Part shown: piece after piece, positions 51,762-63,044 of the stretch
Position numbering within the stretch: position 1 is the stretch's first letter
Layout of the letters: every line of letters begins with the position of its first letter
The notes under the pieces: model-generated
What the model was told of the DNA's origin: nothing
The model's database searches: none
What the model saw: the letters and a program-made list of their open reading frames with translations, nothing else
Source: Rhizobium sp. NXC24
GTDB lineage: Bacteria; Pseudomonadota; Alphaproteobacteria; Rhizobiales; Rhizobiaceae
NCBI RefSeq assembly: GCF_002944315.1
Contig: NZ_CP024314.1
Span: 1,240,001-1,304,000, forward strand
Length of the DNA stretch: 64,000 nucleotides
Direction: 5' to 3'
Translations under genes and position numbers: made by a program

Positions 51762-52178
51762 TCAGCTATAGGGACCGACCAGCGATTTAACCAGACTTAG
51801 GACCTTAAGCCGCGTCCTTGCATCCTTGATCTTGGCGAAGGCGCGGTTTAGCTCGATGCCCTCCCCTGAAGCCAGGAATCCCGCTAAGTCACTGCCGGAG
51901 GTAAAAATTTCTTCTCCAGCACTTTCCGACAGCTCAGAGACGCCCTCGAAGAAAAACGAAACCGGCACGTCGAGACAATCTGCGACGCTTTGCAGCCGGC
52001 TGGCACCGACCCGGTTTTTGCCTTTTTCATATTTCTGGACTTGCTGGAACGTCACATTCAGCCCTTCGGCGAGCGTCGTTTGACTCATGCCCAATATGCG
52101 GCGTCGCATCCGGATGCGTTTTCCGACCTCGACGTCAATCGGACTCGGATCCTTTTGGTTTGGCCCCTTATTATGCAC
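51762..52178 (-). CDS. XRE-family regulator (PraR-like)
   Basis: The 138-residue protein has a Cro/C1 helix-turn-helix near residues 20-75 (VGKRIRMRRRILGMSQTTLAEGLNVTFQQVQKYEKGKNRVG). This is the rhizobial form typified by PraR and SinR-like regulators, with a C-terminal helical tail. It is convergent with the CUT2 operon. Its upstream region carries a perfect 18-bp tandem repeat. The target genes are not evident. Confidence 0.88.
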   Translation of the reverse strand: MHNKGPNQKDPSPIDVEVGKRIRMRRRILGMSQTTLAEGLNVTFQQVQKYEKGKNRVGASRLQSVADCLDVPVSFFFEGVSELSESAGEEIFTSGSDLAGFLASGEGIELNRAFAKIKDARTRLKVLSLVKSLVGPYS

Positions 52179-52675
52179 GTTTCTCTCTTTCTGGCAGACA
52201 GTGCCTCGCTGGCAGACAGTGCCTCGCGCTTAACGACCTAGCAATCTTCATGGGAAAATGACGGGTCGCACGAGCCGACCTGTTGAGTTCCCGCTTTACC
52301 GCCAACAATGTTGAAATAGTTGACTCCATCCCGGCGAAGCTTGCTCAATCGAAAGTCTGAATGGACAAAAAGACCGCCCATCGAACCTGGGGAGCCGATG
52401 GGCGGGGGGCTGCTCCGGAACCTACTCGCATCATGCTCGCAAGTCCCACCACCATGACTGCCGTGTCAAATCGCAAACTTCAATGCGTTAGCGTCATGCG
52501 GTGAACGTACGTTCTGTTTTCCTGCGTATTCGGGATAATAGTTGCGTTATGCGAATATACCGCGTCGGCCAACACGCCGTATGTCAGTCGATATCCACAG
52601 GCACAGCCGATCGACGACCGCAGCTTCGCCGCCATGGCTTCGATTGGTGTCAAAACGGTCTGCAGGCGAATGCGT
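52179..52675. other. Intergenic region, about 500 bp, no supported gene
   Basis: Apart from the tandem repeat at 52191-52226 I see no gene or clear promoter. Several open frames of 60-130 codons cross it, but they lack ribosome sites and run into the AraC gene on the other strand. Confidence 0.5.
52191..52226. repeat. Tandem 18-bp direct repeat upstream of the XRE gene
   Basis: CTGGCAGACAGTGCCTCG occurs twice in perfect tandem (52191-52208, 52209-52226), starting 13 bp before the XRE start codon. Each copy contains a GGCA-N5-TGCC inverted repeat, so it may be a double operator. Confidence 0.7.
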
Positions 52676-53662
52676 TTACTTGCCCTCGCCTCGGCGCAGT
52701 TTCGCTGCGTTGGACGGCATTTCGCCGAAGGATTGCTGATAGAGCGCTGCGAAACGTCCCATATGGGAGAATCCCCAGCTCCGCGCGACTTCGGCAACCG
52801 AGAGAGAGGTGGCCGGATCCGTCAGCGCTTTGCGCACGCCTTCCAGGCGGATTATCCGCAGATAGTTTAAAGGCGTCGTGTCCTTGAACTGCTGAAAAGC
52901 TGCCTGCAAGGCCCGCACGCTTGTGCCGGCCGCCTCGGCGATATCGGCGATACTCATCGGAGACGAAACATTGGCATGCATATATTCGATCGCTCTCTTC
53001 AAGCGCTTTGGTATTGCAGGGGACGTCTGTTTTGCCAGCCGTGCGGAATAGTTATTCGGGACAGTTTCCAAAAGCGTGATCATCATCGCCTGCAACAGGC
53101 GCTCGACGAACGTCGACGAGGACTGATGCTCATCTTCGACATCCAGGCAGTTCCAGATAAGATTTCCGAGTGTGGTTATCCGCGATCCTTTTACGGTCGC
53201 CAAATCGACGGTGTTAGCGAAATCGATGTCGCCGTCGACCGGCGCATCAAGCAGTTCACTCAGTTGACGGATCATTGCGGATTTTTCGAACGCGATGCCG
53301 ATATGACTGCGGTCTTCGTGAAGGACCAGCTCGTCGAAACGCGACATATCACCCAAGAGGCCTGCCGCCGGCTCCGATACGAGCTGCTTTCGACCCGAGT
53401 CGATTGCCATCACGCCCGAGGATGGCAGGTAAAGAGCGTACGCGTCTGGTCCGCTGGGAAGGGTAACCCTCATCCCGGAATGGCACCTTCCATTCCAGAC
53501 ATTGAAGCGCCCAACGGCATAATGCCGGTCTTCCACCGAGATCAGCGAGCCTCGGTGAAGCGGCTCGACCGTCGCGGGCGATAAGGTCCTTGCATAATGT
53601 TCCGTCATTTCGTCGGCATCGGCATCAACGATCTTGAAGACGGAATGAGTGACGTACCTCAT
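52676..53662 (-). CDS. AraC-family transcriptional regulator
   Basis: A 328-residue regulator. The C-terminal 100 residues have both AraC helix-turn-helix motifs (SIADIAEAAGTSVRALQAAFQQF and SVAEVARSWGFSHMGRFAALYQQSFGEMPS); the N-terminal 200 residues are an AraC-binding-like sensor domain. The start at 53662 has GGGGGAA before it; a 15-residue longer form is open. It is divergent from the third CUT2 operon, 560 bp away. Confidence 0.9.
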   Translation of the reverse strand: MRYVTHSVFKIVDADADEMTEHYARTLSPATVEPLHRGSLISVEDRHYAVGRFNVWNGRCHSGMRVTLPSGPDAYALYLPSSGVMAIDSGRKQLVSEPAAGLLGDMSRFDELVLHEDRSHIGIAFEKSAMIRQLSELLDAPVDGDIDFANTVDLATVKGSRITTLGNLIWNCLDVEDEHQSSSTFVERLLQAMMITLLETVPNNYSARLAKQTSPAIPKRLKRAIEYMHANVSSPMSIADIAEAAGTSVRALQAAFQQFKDTTPLNYLRIIRLEGVRKALTDPATSLSVAEVARSWGFSHMGRFAALYQQSFGEMPSNAAKLRRGEGK

Positions 53663-54224
53663 TATTTCCCCCAAATGAGCGATCCCGAGACGCTCTCTAG
53701 GGGCCACCCAAATCCCAAGAAAGCAGACGTAGATCGTATTATTACCTACTAATACTGAGCAAACCTCAACACGACTGCATCCCCTGCAGAAACACTATCC
53801 AAAACGCGCATTTTACTACCTAAAATAAACAATATGCTCGGCGATACCTGCGTCCAGTGGTTGCGCATGAAAACTCCACTTCCTGCGCGCATATTGCTGA
53901 TTCTATTGAGTTTAATGAACATCCCTTAAGCGCTCTGAATCCTGCTGCTGAAGCGTCGCTCCCTTTCGTTGCATGAATATTCAGATAATGAAAGCTAGAA
54001 AGAAGTTAAATAATGTAAATGTCATGCGGCTTCGCAAATGTATTTTAAGTATTAAATAATGCCGCTTGTATCTGCGCTCCACTTAGCCGAGCATGACTTA
54101 GCTATCCTGAATATGGCAGCTCGGCGCCATCCACAGCCCGAATCCGCGATGACGACGACGAGGCTCTTGACGGAATGTTATCGATAACATAGCCTCTTCT
54201 CACCTGAACTTTGGGAGGAGCAGG
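53663..54224. other. AT-rich intergenic region, about 560 bp, with a LacI-type operator
   Basis: Most of the stretch from about 53740 to 54100 is clearly AT-rich compared with its neighbours and encodes nothing I can support. The operator palindrome at 54175-54190 and the promoter of the CUT2 operon must lie at the right end. Confidence 0.5.
54175..54190. promoter_or_regulatory. Perfect 16-bp LacI-family operator
   Basis: ATGTTATCGATAACAT, a perfect palindrome with the central CG typical of LacI-family sites, 35 bp before the CUT2 ATPase start. It resembles the E. coli gluconate-repressor type (ATGTTA...TAACAT). Confidence 0.7.
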
Positions 54225-55721
54225 ATGGACGACGGAAAGCTGCTCGAATTTTGCGACATCACTAAAGAATTTGGTGGAACGCGCGCATTGTCGAATGTCT
54301 CGCTGGATCTGAAACCGGGAGAAATTCTGGCTCTTCTTGGTGAGAACGGCGCGGGAAAGTCGACCCTCATCAAGACGCTGGCGGGCATCTACAGACCGGA
54401 TGGCGGACAAATTCTGTTTCGCGGCAAACCATATCATCACCGCCCGCCGCGGCCAAACCAGCGCCAGCCGATCGCCTTCATTCATCAAGATCTGGGGCTG
54501 ATCGAATGGATGACGGTTGGCGAAAATGTTGGTCTCGCACAGGGCTATTCGCTGCGCGGCCGGCTGATCGACTGGCGCGCGACCGACCGCCGTACGGCGG
54601 AGGCTCTGAAGCTTGTGGGCTGCGATTTCGATCCGTCGACACGGATTCAAGAACTGACCCGAACCGAAAAGTCGCTTGTCGCGATAGCGCGTGCTCTCGC
54701 CGTCGAGGCAGACGTTCTCGTTCTCGACGAGCCGACGGCAAGCCTGCCCGCCGATGAAGTCGAAAAGCTGTTTGCCGCCATCCGCCCGCTCAAGGAACGT
54801 GGTGTTGCGATGATCTATGTCTCGCATCGGCTGGATGAGATCTTCAGGATCGCCGATCGCGTTGCGGTGCTCCGCGATGGCCAACTGGTCGGGCAAAAAC
54901 CAGTTTCCGACACGTCGCCGGACGAGCTGATCCGAATGATCGTCGGACGCAAGGCCGACCAGCTCTTCGTCAAGGCCGAACGGACCGCAGGGCCTGCCAT
55001 TGTTTCGGTCAGGGATCTTGCTTGCCGCGGAGCGGGACCGGTGTCCTTCGACATTCGCCAAGGAGAGCTTCTCGGCCTCGTCGGACTGAGAGGCGCGGGC
55101 CAGGAATTGATCGGGCGCGCGCTCTTTGGTTGCGAGCCCGCCAGCGGAGCGGTCCTTTTGAACGGTGCCCGACCCGATCTTTCCAGCCCCGTCTCAGCCA
55201 TGGCTTCCGGTATCGGCTTGATTGCCAGGGACCGAACCGAAGAATCTGTCGCCATGTCCCTCAGCCTAAGGGAAAACACCTTTCTCAATCCCGGTGCATC
55301 CGGACGAGGCATGATGTCCTTCCTGCCGCCGCAGCGCGAGGCCGAAATGGCCTATTCACTCGGCAGCCGCGTCGGCCTCAGACCCAATGATCAGAACCTG
55401 GCGATCGAAGCCTTGTCCGGCGGAAACCAGCAGAAGGTGGTCGTGGGCCGGTGGCTCGCGACAGGCCGGAAGTTGTTGATCGCAGAAGACCCGACAGCCG
55501 GCGTGGATGTCGGCGCCAAAGCGGACATCTACAAGCTGATCGCCGAGGCCGCCGAGGAAGGGCTGGCTGTGCTCGTCGTCTCCACGGACTTCGAAGAAAT
55601 TGCTCATATCTGCCATCGCGCCCTGGTGTTTTCTCGCGGTCAAATCGTGCGGGAACTGAGCGGCGCCGATTTAACAACACCGGCGGTCATCGCCGCAGCA
55701 TCCGCATCCGAAGCGGCCTGA
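54225..55721 (+). CDS. CUT2 sugar ABC transporter ATP-binding protein (tandem, third system)
   Basis: A 498-residue two-domain ATPase. The N-terminal domain is complete (Walker A GENGAGKST, Walker B LVLDEPTASL). The C-terminal domain has the degenerate Walker A typical of RbsA-type proteins (GLRGAGQE) and LSGGNQQKVVVGRWL with LLIAEDPTAGVD. The signature of domain one is LTRTEKSLVAIARAL, lacking the usual SGG, as in many CUT2 ATPases. GGGAGGAG precedes the ATG. First gene of the operon. Confidence 0.93.
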   Translation: MDDGKLLEFCDITKEFGGTRALSNVSLDLKPGEILALLGENGAGKSTLIKTLAGIYRPDGGQILFRGKPYHHRPPRPNQRQPIAFIHQDLGLIEWMTVGENVGLAQGYSLRGRLIDWRATDRRTAEALKLVGCDFDPSTRIQELTRTEKSLVAIARALAVEADVLVLDEPTASLPADEVEKLFAAIRPLKERGVAMIYVSHRLDEIFRIADRVAVLRDGQLVGQKPVSDTSPDELIRMIVGRKADQLFVKAERTAGPAIVSVRDLACRGAGPVSFDIRQGELLGLVGLRGAGQELIGRALFGCEPASGAVLLNGARPDLSSPVSAMASGIGLIARDRTEESVAMSLSLRENTFLNPGASGRGMMSFLPPQREAEMAYSLGSRVGLRPNDQNLAIEALSGGNQQKVVVGRWLATGRKLLIAEDPTAGVDVGAKADIYKLIAEAAEEGLAVLVVSTDFEEIAHICHRALVFSRGQIVRELSGADLTTPAVIAAASASEAA

Positions 55722-55737
55722 TCCAGGGAGGAACCTC

Positions 55738-56808
55738 ATGCAATCGATCGAATCCAATGCGCTCGAACCGACCAGCGCCGAGCTGGCGGGAATGAGCTTT
55801 GGCCAGAAAATCCAGCGCCTACTGCCGGTCTATGGCCTCGTTATTCTCACCGCCTTTTTGATCCTGCTGTTTTCCATTCTGCTACCGCAGACCTTTCCGA
55901 CGCTGCTCAATCTGCGTTCGATCATCTCTGACAAGACGATCATCGCCATTCTATCGCTTGCCGCAATGATCCCGATGGCGGCAGGTCGCATCGACCTGAC
56001 GATCGGTTACGGCATCGTGCTCTGGCACGTTCTGGCGATCAGCTTGCAGACGATGTTCGGCCTGCCCTGGCCGGTGGCTGTGCTCATCGTCATCCTGCTC
56101 GGCGCGCTGACCGGCTTTCTGAACGGGCTGCTGGTGGAAATCGCCAAGATCGACAGCTTCATCGCGACGCTCGGCACGGGCACCGTGCTTTATGCCATTG
56201 CTCTTTGGCATACCGGCGGGCGACAGGTGGTCGGCATGCTTCCTCAGGGCTTTTATGCGCTCAACGGCACGATGGTCTTCGGGCTGCCGATCACAGGGAT
56301 CTATGTGCTTGGCCTCGCGTTCGTCATGTGGATCGTGCTCGAATATCTGCCGATCGGCCGTTACATCTATGCCATCGGCGCCAATCCGAAGGCGGCCGCA
56401 TTGAACGGCATCCCCGTCCGTCGCTTCGTCATCGGCGCCTTCGTGACGTCAGGCACCCTCGCCGCTATCGCTGGCGTATTGCTCGCCTCCAAGCTGCGTA
56501 TCGGCCAGGCCAGCGTCGGGCTGGAATATCTTCTGCCGGCACTCGTCGGAGCCTTCCTGGGTTCCACGACCATCAAGCCCGGTCGCGTCAACGTGTGGGG
56601 CACCATGATTGGCGTCATCATCCTGGCGGTCGGCATCGCAGGCATCCAGCAGTTCGGGGGCTCGTTCTACGTGGAGCCGCTTTTCAACGGTGTGACCCTG
56701 CTCGTCGCCATCGGCATCGCTGGTTATGCGCAGCGCCGGCGGAGCCATGCCGGACGGATGGCTCCGGTACAAAAGCCGCAGCTATCGGCTAAGGCGACCG
56801 ACAAGTGA
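55738..56808 (+). CDS. CUT2 sugar ABC transporter permease (third system)
   Basis: The 356-residue RbsC-type permease has about ten helices, SLAAMIPMAAGRIDLTIGYGIVLW near residue 80 and LLPALVGAFLGSTTIKPGRVNVWGT near residue 265. AGGGAGGAA precedes the ATG. It lies 16 bp after the ATPase and is followed by the binding-protein gene after 39 bp. Confidence 0.92.
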   Translation: MQSIESNALEPTSAELAGMSFGQKIQRLLPVYGLVILTAFLILLFSILLPQTFPTLLNLRSIISDKTIIAILSLAAMIPMAAGRIDLTIGYGIVLWHVLAISLQTMFGLPWPVAVLIVILLGALTGFLNGLLVEIAKIDSFIATLGTGTVLYAIALWHTGGRQVVGMLPQGFYALNGTMVFGLPITGIYVLGLAFVMWIVLEYLPIGRYIYAIGANPKAAALNGIPVRRFVIGAFVTSGTLAAIAGVLLASKLRIGQASVGLEYLLPALVGAFLGSTTIKPGRVNVWGTMIGVIILAVGIAGIQQFGGSFYVEPLFNGVTLLVAIGIAGYAQRRRSHAGRMAPVQKPQLSAKATDK

Positions 56809-56847
56809 AGATCATTTTGGTTTAATTTTCAAAGGGAGGAGAATGAA

Positions 56848-57942
56848 ATGAAACGCAGATTTTTCCTGCAGGCGACCACAGGCTTGTTGATGTTGTGCGC
56901 AAGCCACGCCTATGCCGATCCGATGGCGGATGCAAAAGCCGTCGTCGACAAATATGCGACGCCGGTCACCAAATGGGACGGCCCGACCACCGGTCCGAAG
57001 GCACAGGCCGGCAAGACCATCGTCGTATTGGCGGGCGACCTGAAGAATGGCGGCATTCTCGGCGTCAGCAACGGTGTCGAGGAAGCAGCAAAGGCGATCG
57101 GCTGGCAGGTAAAGGTTCTCGATGGCGCGGGCTCGATCGGCGGACGTACGGCTGCCTTCGGTCAGGCCATTGCACTGCAGCCTGCCGGCATCATCATCGA
57201 TGGCTTCGATGCCGTCGAGCAGGCCCCGGCTCTGGAACAAGCAAAGGCCGCCAAGATCCCGTTGGTCGCCTGGCATGCCGGCCCGGTCATCGGCCCCGAT
57301 GACAAGAACGGCCTCTTTGCCAATGTCAGCACCGATGCGATGGAAGTCTCGAAAGCAGCTGCCGACTGGGCCTTTGTCGATGCCAAGGGCAAGCCAGGCG
57401 TGATCATCTTCACGGACTCCACCTATGCGATCGCCATCGCCAAGGCGGACAGGATGAAACAGGAGATCGAACGGCTCGGCGGCAAAGTGCTCGAATATGT
57501 CGATACCCCGATTGCCGAGACTTCGCAGCGGATGCCCCAGCTAACCACCTCGCTCCTGCAGAAGTATGGCGATAGCTGGACCCATTCGCTTGCGATCAAC
57601 GACCTTTATTTCGACTTCATGGGCCCGTCGCTCGCTTCTGCCGGTAAGAGCGGCACCGATGCGCCGATCAATGTCGCCGCCGGCGACGGCTCGCAATCGG
57701 CCTATGAACGCATCCGCGCCGGTCAATTCCAGAAGGTCACGGTGGCCGAACCGCTCAATCTCCAGGGCTGGCAACTGGTCGACGAACTCAATCGTGCTTT
57801 CGCCGGTGAAAAATGGTCCGGTTACCTCTCGCCGCTGCATGTGGTGACGGCAGACAATATCCAGTCCGATGGTGGCCCGAAGAACACGTTTGATCCGGAT
57901 AACGGCTACAAGGATCAATACAAGAAGATCTGGGGCAAATAA
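56848..57942 (+). CDS. CUT2 sugar ABC transporter substrate-binding protein (third system)
   Basis: The 364-residue family 4 binding protein has a leader MKRRFFLQATTGLLMLCAS that resembles a twin-arginine signal (KRRFFLQ), cleavage near AYA-D. The mature part starts with an extra 45-residue segment, then TIVVLAGDLKNGGILGVSNGVEEAAK, GIIIDGFDAVEQ and VGL-type ligand contacts. It is last in the ATPase-permease-SBP order, unlike the other two CUT2 operons here. Confidence 0.9.
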   Translation: MKRRFFLQATTGLLMLCASHAYADPMADAKAVVDKYATPVTKWDGPTTGPKAQAGKTIVVLAGDLKNGGILGVSNGVEEAAKAIGWQVKVLDGAGSIGGRTAAFGQAIALQPAGIIIDGFDAVEQAPALEQAKAAKIPLVAWHAGPVIGPDDKNGLFANVSTDAMEVSKAAADWAFVDAKGKPGVIIFTDSTYAIAIAKADRMKQEIERLGGKVLEYVDTPIAETSQRMPQLTTSLLQKYGDSWTHSLAINDLYFDFMGPSLASAGKSGTDAPINVAAGDGSQSAYERIRAGQFQKVTVAEPLNLQGWQLVDELNRAFAGEKWSGYLSPLHVVTADNIQSDGGPKNTFDPDNGYKDQYKKIWGK

Positions 57943-57963
57943 TTTAATTCCCTATCAAGCACC

Positions 57964-57985
57964 GCGCGGCCTCAAAGGGCCGCGC
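57964..57985. terminator. Hairpin between convergent CUT2 and bkd operons
   Basis: GCGCGGCC (57964-57971) and GGCCGCGC (57978-57985) with a 6-base loop, 22 bp past the binding-protein stop. No T run. Confidence 0.5.
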
Positions 57986-58067
57986 TCAGCCTGCTGAAAA
58001 GGCCCGGGCGTCGACGGCAGAACCAACGGCTCTGCATACGACAAGAGTTTCGAACCATTTGATGATC

Positions 58068-59294
58068 TCAGCCTTCGATGAAAATGAGCGCCGGTGTTTC
58101 GAGCAGTGTGCGGACGCGCTGCACAAAGGTCGCCGCATCAAAGCCGTCGATGATGCGATGATCGAAGCTGGATGAGAGATTCATCATCTTGCGCGGCACG
58201 AACTGCGTGCCGTCCCAGACCGGCCGTGTGGCGATCTTGTTGACGCCGATAATCGCCACCTCCGGATGATTGATAATAGGCGTGGAGACGATCCCGCCGA
58301 GCGCACCGAGCGAGCTGATGGTGATCGTCGAGCCGGAAAGCTCTTCACGCGTCGCAGTGCCGGATCGCGCCGCCTCTGCCAGCCGGTTCATCTCAGTAGC
58401 GCAATCCCAGATACCGCGTGCTTCCGCATGCCGCACGACAGGCACGGTCAAACCAACCGGCGTCTGTGTTGCGATACCCATATGGACCGCGCCATAGCGC
58501 GTGACGATGCCGGCTTCGTCGTCAAAAGTGGCATTGACATTGGGCTGCTGGGAAATGGCCTTCACCACCGCCTGTACCAGGAAAGGCAGAACCGTGAGTT
58601 TCGGATGATCCGCCTTGCGGTCAGCGTTCATGATGGCACGCAACTCCTCGAGCGAGGTCATGTCCACCTCCTCCACATAGGTAATGTGAGGAATACGCGA
58701 GGCGGAAAGTGCCATTTTCTCGGCGATCCGGCGGCGCAGTCCGGTCAACTTGATCTCTTCGGTCGCAGTCTTCTGGGTAAGGCCGTCCATTGACATCGTG
58801 GGAGCGGCTCCGTGGTTCAAAAGTTGCTCGATATCCTCTCGCAGGATACGGCCCGCTGGTCCGGTCCCCTGCACTTGTGCGAGGTCGATGCCGCTTTCCT
58901 TGGCGAAGAGCCGCACCGGGGGTGCGGCAAGCGGCTTTTCGGTCCGCGGCGTCACAGGATCCGACACTGCTGGAGCAAGCTTCGGAAATTTCGCCGTCGA
59001 CACTTCGGCAGTCGTCTGTGCGATCTCTGCGGACCGAGCCCCGCCGGCATCTCCGGTCGTTTCGATCCGCACCAGCGGAGCCCTCACCGCGATACGCTCT
59101 CCGACCTCACCGGCAAGCCAGGTGACGATGCCGTTGACAGGAGACGGGATTTCTACGGTGGCCTTGTCCGTCATGACGGCTGCAATCACCATGTCCTCGC
59201 GAACAGGATCTCCTGGCTTCACGAACCACTCGACCAGCTCGGCCTCGGCGACTCCCTCCCCCACATCAGGCATCTCGATGACAAATTCGCCCAT
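58068..59294 (-). CDS. bkdB: Branched-chain 2-oxoacid dehydrogenase E2 (dihydrolipoyl transacylase)
   Basis: The 408-residue E2 subunit has an N-terminal lipoyl domain with the lipoylated Lys in MTDKATVEIP (K44), then a linker. A peripheral-subunit binding domain (VRLFAKESGIDLAQVQGTGPAGRILREDI) and a catalytic domain ending SFDHRIIDGFDAATFV with the active His and Asp follow. It transfers the acyl group from E1 to CoA in valine, leucine and isoleucine breakdown. Last gene of the operon, 3 bp after bkdA2. No E3 (lpd) gene follows. Confidence 0.9.
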   Translation of the reverse strand: MGEFVIEMPDVGEGVAEAELVEWFVKPGDPVREDMVIAAVMTDKATVEIPSPVNGIVTWLAGEVGERIAVRAPLVRIETTGDAGGARSAEIAQTTAEVSTAKFPKLAPAVSDPVTPRTEKPLAAPPVRLFAKESGIDLAQVQGTGPAGRILREDIEQLLNHGAAPTMSMDGLTQKTATEEIKLTGLRRRIAEKMALSASRIPHITYVEEVDMTSLEELRAIMNADRKADHPKLTVLPFLVQAVVKAISQQPNVNATFDDEAGIVTRYGAVHMGIATQTPVGLTVPVVRHAEARGIWDCATEMNRLAEAARSGTATREELSGSTITISSLGALGGIVSTPIINHPEVAIIGVNKIATRPVWDGTQFVPRKMMNLSSSFDHRIIDGFDAATFVQRVRTLLETPALIFIEG

Positions 59295-59297
59295 GGC

Positions 59298-60311
59298 TCA
59301 GGCTCCCATGACTTCGGTAAGCGCCCGCCCGAGACGGGCAGGGCTTGGGAAATAATCCCACTCCTGCGCATGCGGATAGGGCGTGTCCCAACCGGCAACG
59401 CGCACGATTGGCGCCTCTAGATGGTAAAAACAGTTTTCCTGCACCAGCGCGACGACCTCGGCGCCAAAGCCCGAAGTCAGCGTTGCCTCATGCACGACGA
59501 CACATCGCCCTGTCTTCCGGACCGAATTGATGATCGTATCCAAATCGAGGGGCAGCAGACTTCTGAGATCGATCACTTCGGCATCGATGCCGGCATCCTC
59601 GGCCGCGGCTAGCGCCACATGCACCATCGTACCATAGGCAATCACAGTCACCGCCGAGCCTGCGCGCCGGATCTCAGCCTTGCCGATAGGTATCGTATAG
59701 TGGCCGTCAGGCACCTCTCCGAGATCATGTTTAGACCAAGGCGTCACAGGCCGCTCGTGATGGCCGTCAAAGGGGCCGTTATAGAGCCGCTTCGGCTCCA
59801 GGAACATTACCGGATCCGGATCTTCGATCGCAGCAATCAGCAGGCCTTTGGCGTCATAGGGATTGGATGGCACGATCACCTTTAGCCCGGAGACATGGGT
59901 GAAGAGCGCCTCCGGGCTCTGACTGTGCGTCTGGCCGCCAAAGATGCCGCCGCCTGTCGGCATGCGCACGACGATCGGACAGGTAAAATCGCCGTTGGAA
60001 CGGTAGCGGATACGAGCCGCCTCCTGGGTTAGCTGGTCATAGGCCGGATACATGTAATCGGCGAACTGGATCTCGACACAGGGCTTCAGGCCATAGGCGG
60101 CCATACCGATCGCCGTGCCGACGATGCCCGATTCGCTTATCGGCGTGTCGAAGCAGCGCGTCTTGCCATATTTTGCCTGAAGCCCCTGCGTGCATCGGAA
60201 AACGCCACCGAAATAGCCTACATCCTCGCCGAAAACGACGACAGTGTCGTCCTCCGCCATCGAAACGTCCATGGCGCTACGCACCGCCTCGATCATCGTC
60301 ATCCTGGCCAT
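59298..60311 (-). CDS. bkdA2: Branched-chain 2-oxoacid dehydrogenase E1 beta subunit
   Basis: The 337-residue transketolase-like beta subunit has VVVFGEDVGYFGGVF, FADYMYPAYDQLTQEAARIRYRSNG, PTGGGIFGGQTHSQSPEALF and, near the C-terminus, VVVHEATLTSGFGAE. It forms the E1 heterotetramer with the alpha subunit, 2 bp upstream. The match to BkdA2 rather than pyruvate or acetoin dehydrogenases rests on context and the alpha subunit. Confidence 0.9.
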   Translation of the reverse strand: MARMTMIEAVRSAMDVSMAEDDTVVVFGEDVGYFGGVFRCTQGLQAKYGKTRCFDTPISESGIVGTAIGMAAYGLKPCVEIQFADYMYPAYDQLTQEAARIRYRSNGDFTCPIVVRMPTGGGIFGGQTHSQSPEALFTHVSGLKVIVPSNPYDAKGLLIAAIEDPDPVMFLEPKRLYNGPFDGHHERPVTPWSKHDLGEVPDGHYTIPIGKAEIRRAGSAVTVIAYGTMVHVALAAAEDAGIDAEVIDLRSLLPLDLDTIINSVRKTGRCVVVHEATLTSGFGAEVVALVQENCFYHLEAPIVRVAGWDTPYPHAQEWDYFPSPARLGRALTEVMGA

Positions 60312-60313
60312 TC

Positions 60314-62739
<2,426 letters not shown>

Positions 62740-63044
62740 CTGTTCCTTCCCTTTCCGCTCGCGCTGCTTGGTTGCGACAGCGGTCGCCTGTTGTAGCCGC
62801 CACGGGTCTTATCAAGGAGATAGGGCGCTTTCGTCGTGCTTTCCATGCCCCCGCAACGACAACCGAGGCGAACATTTCGTTGACCTTGGTGGCTCACGTG
62901 GATTGCCAAGAGTTCCGGAATCTTCCGGCGGGAGGGAGCAGTTCTTCCCCAAACGGATTGGGACCGCAATCGATTGCGTGCAATTCAACGGTTCCGCAAT
63001 ACCTTCAGGCGTTGCTCTTTTTCGGCGAGCCTATCAGCAAGAAT
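62740..63044. other. Intergenic region, about 305 bp, with a LacI-type palindrome
   Basis: It lies between the acyl-CoA dehydrogenase start and the 3' end of the LacI gene. Apart from the palindrome at 62965-62978 I see nothing else in it; it must hold the bkd operon promoter. Confidence 0.45.
62965..62978. promoter_or_regulatory. 14-bp perfect palindrome, LacI-type operator
   Basis: CGCAATCGATTGCG with a central CG, about 225 bp upstream of the acyl-CoA dehydrogenase start and 67 bp after the LacI stop. The neighbouring LacI protein is a candidate binder. Confidence 0.45.
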
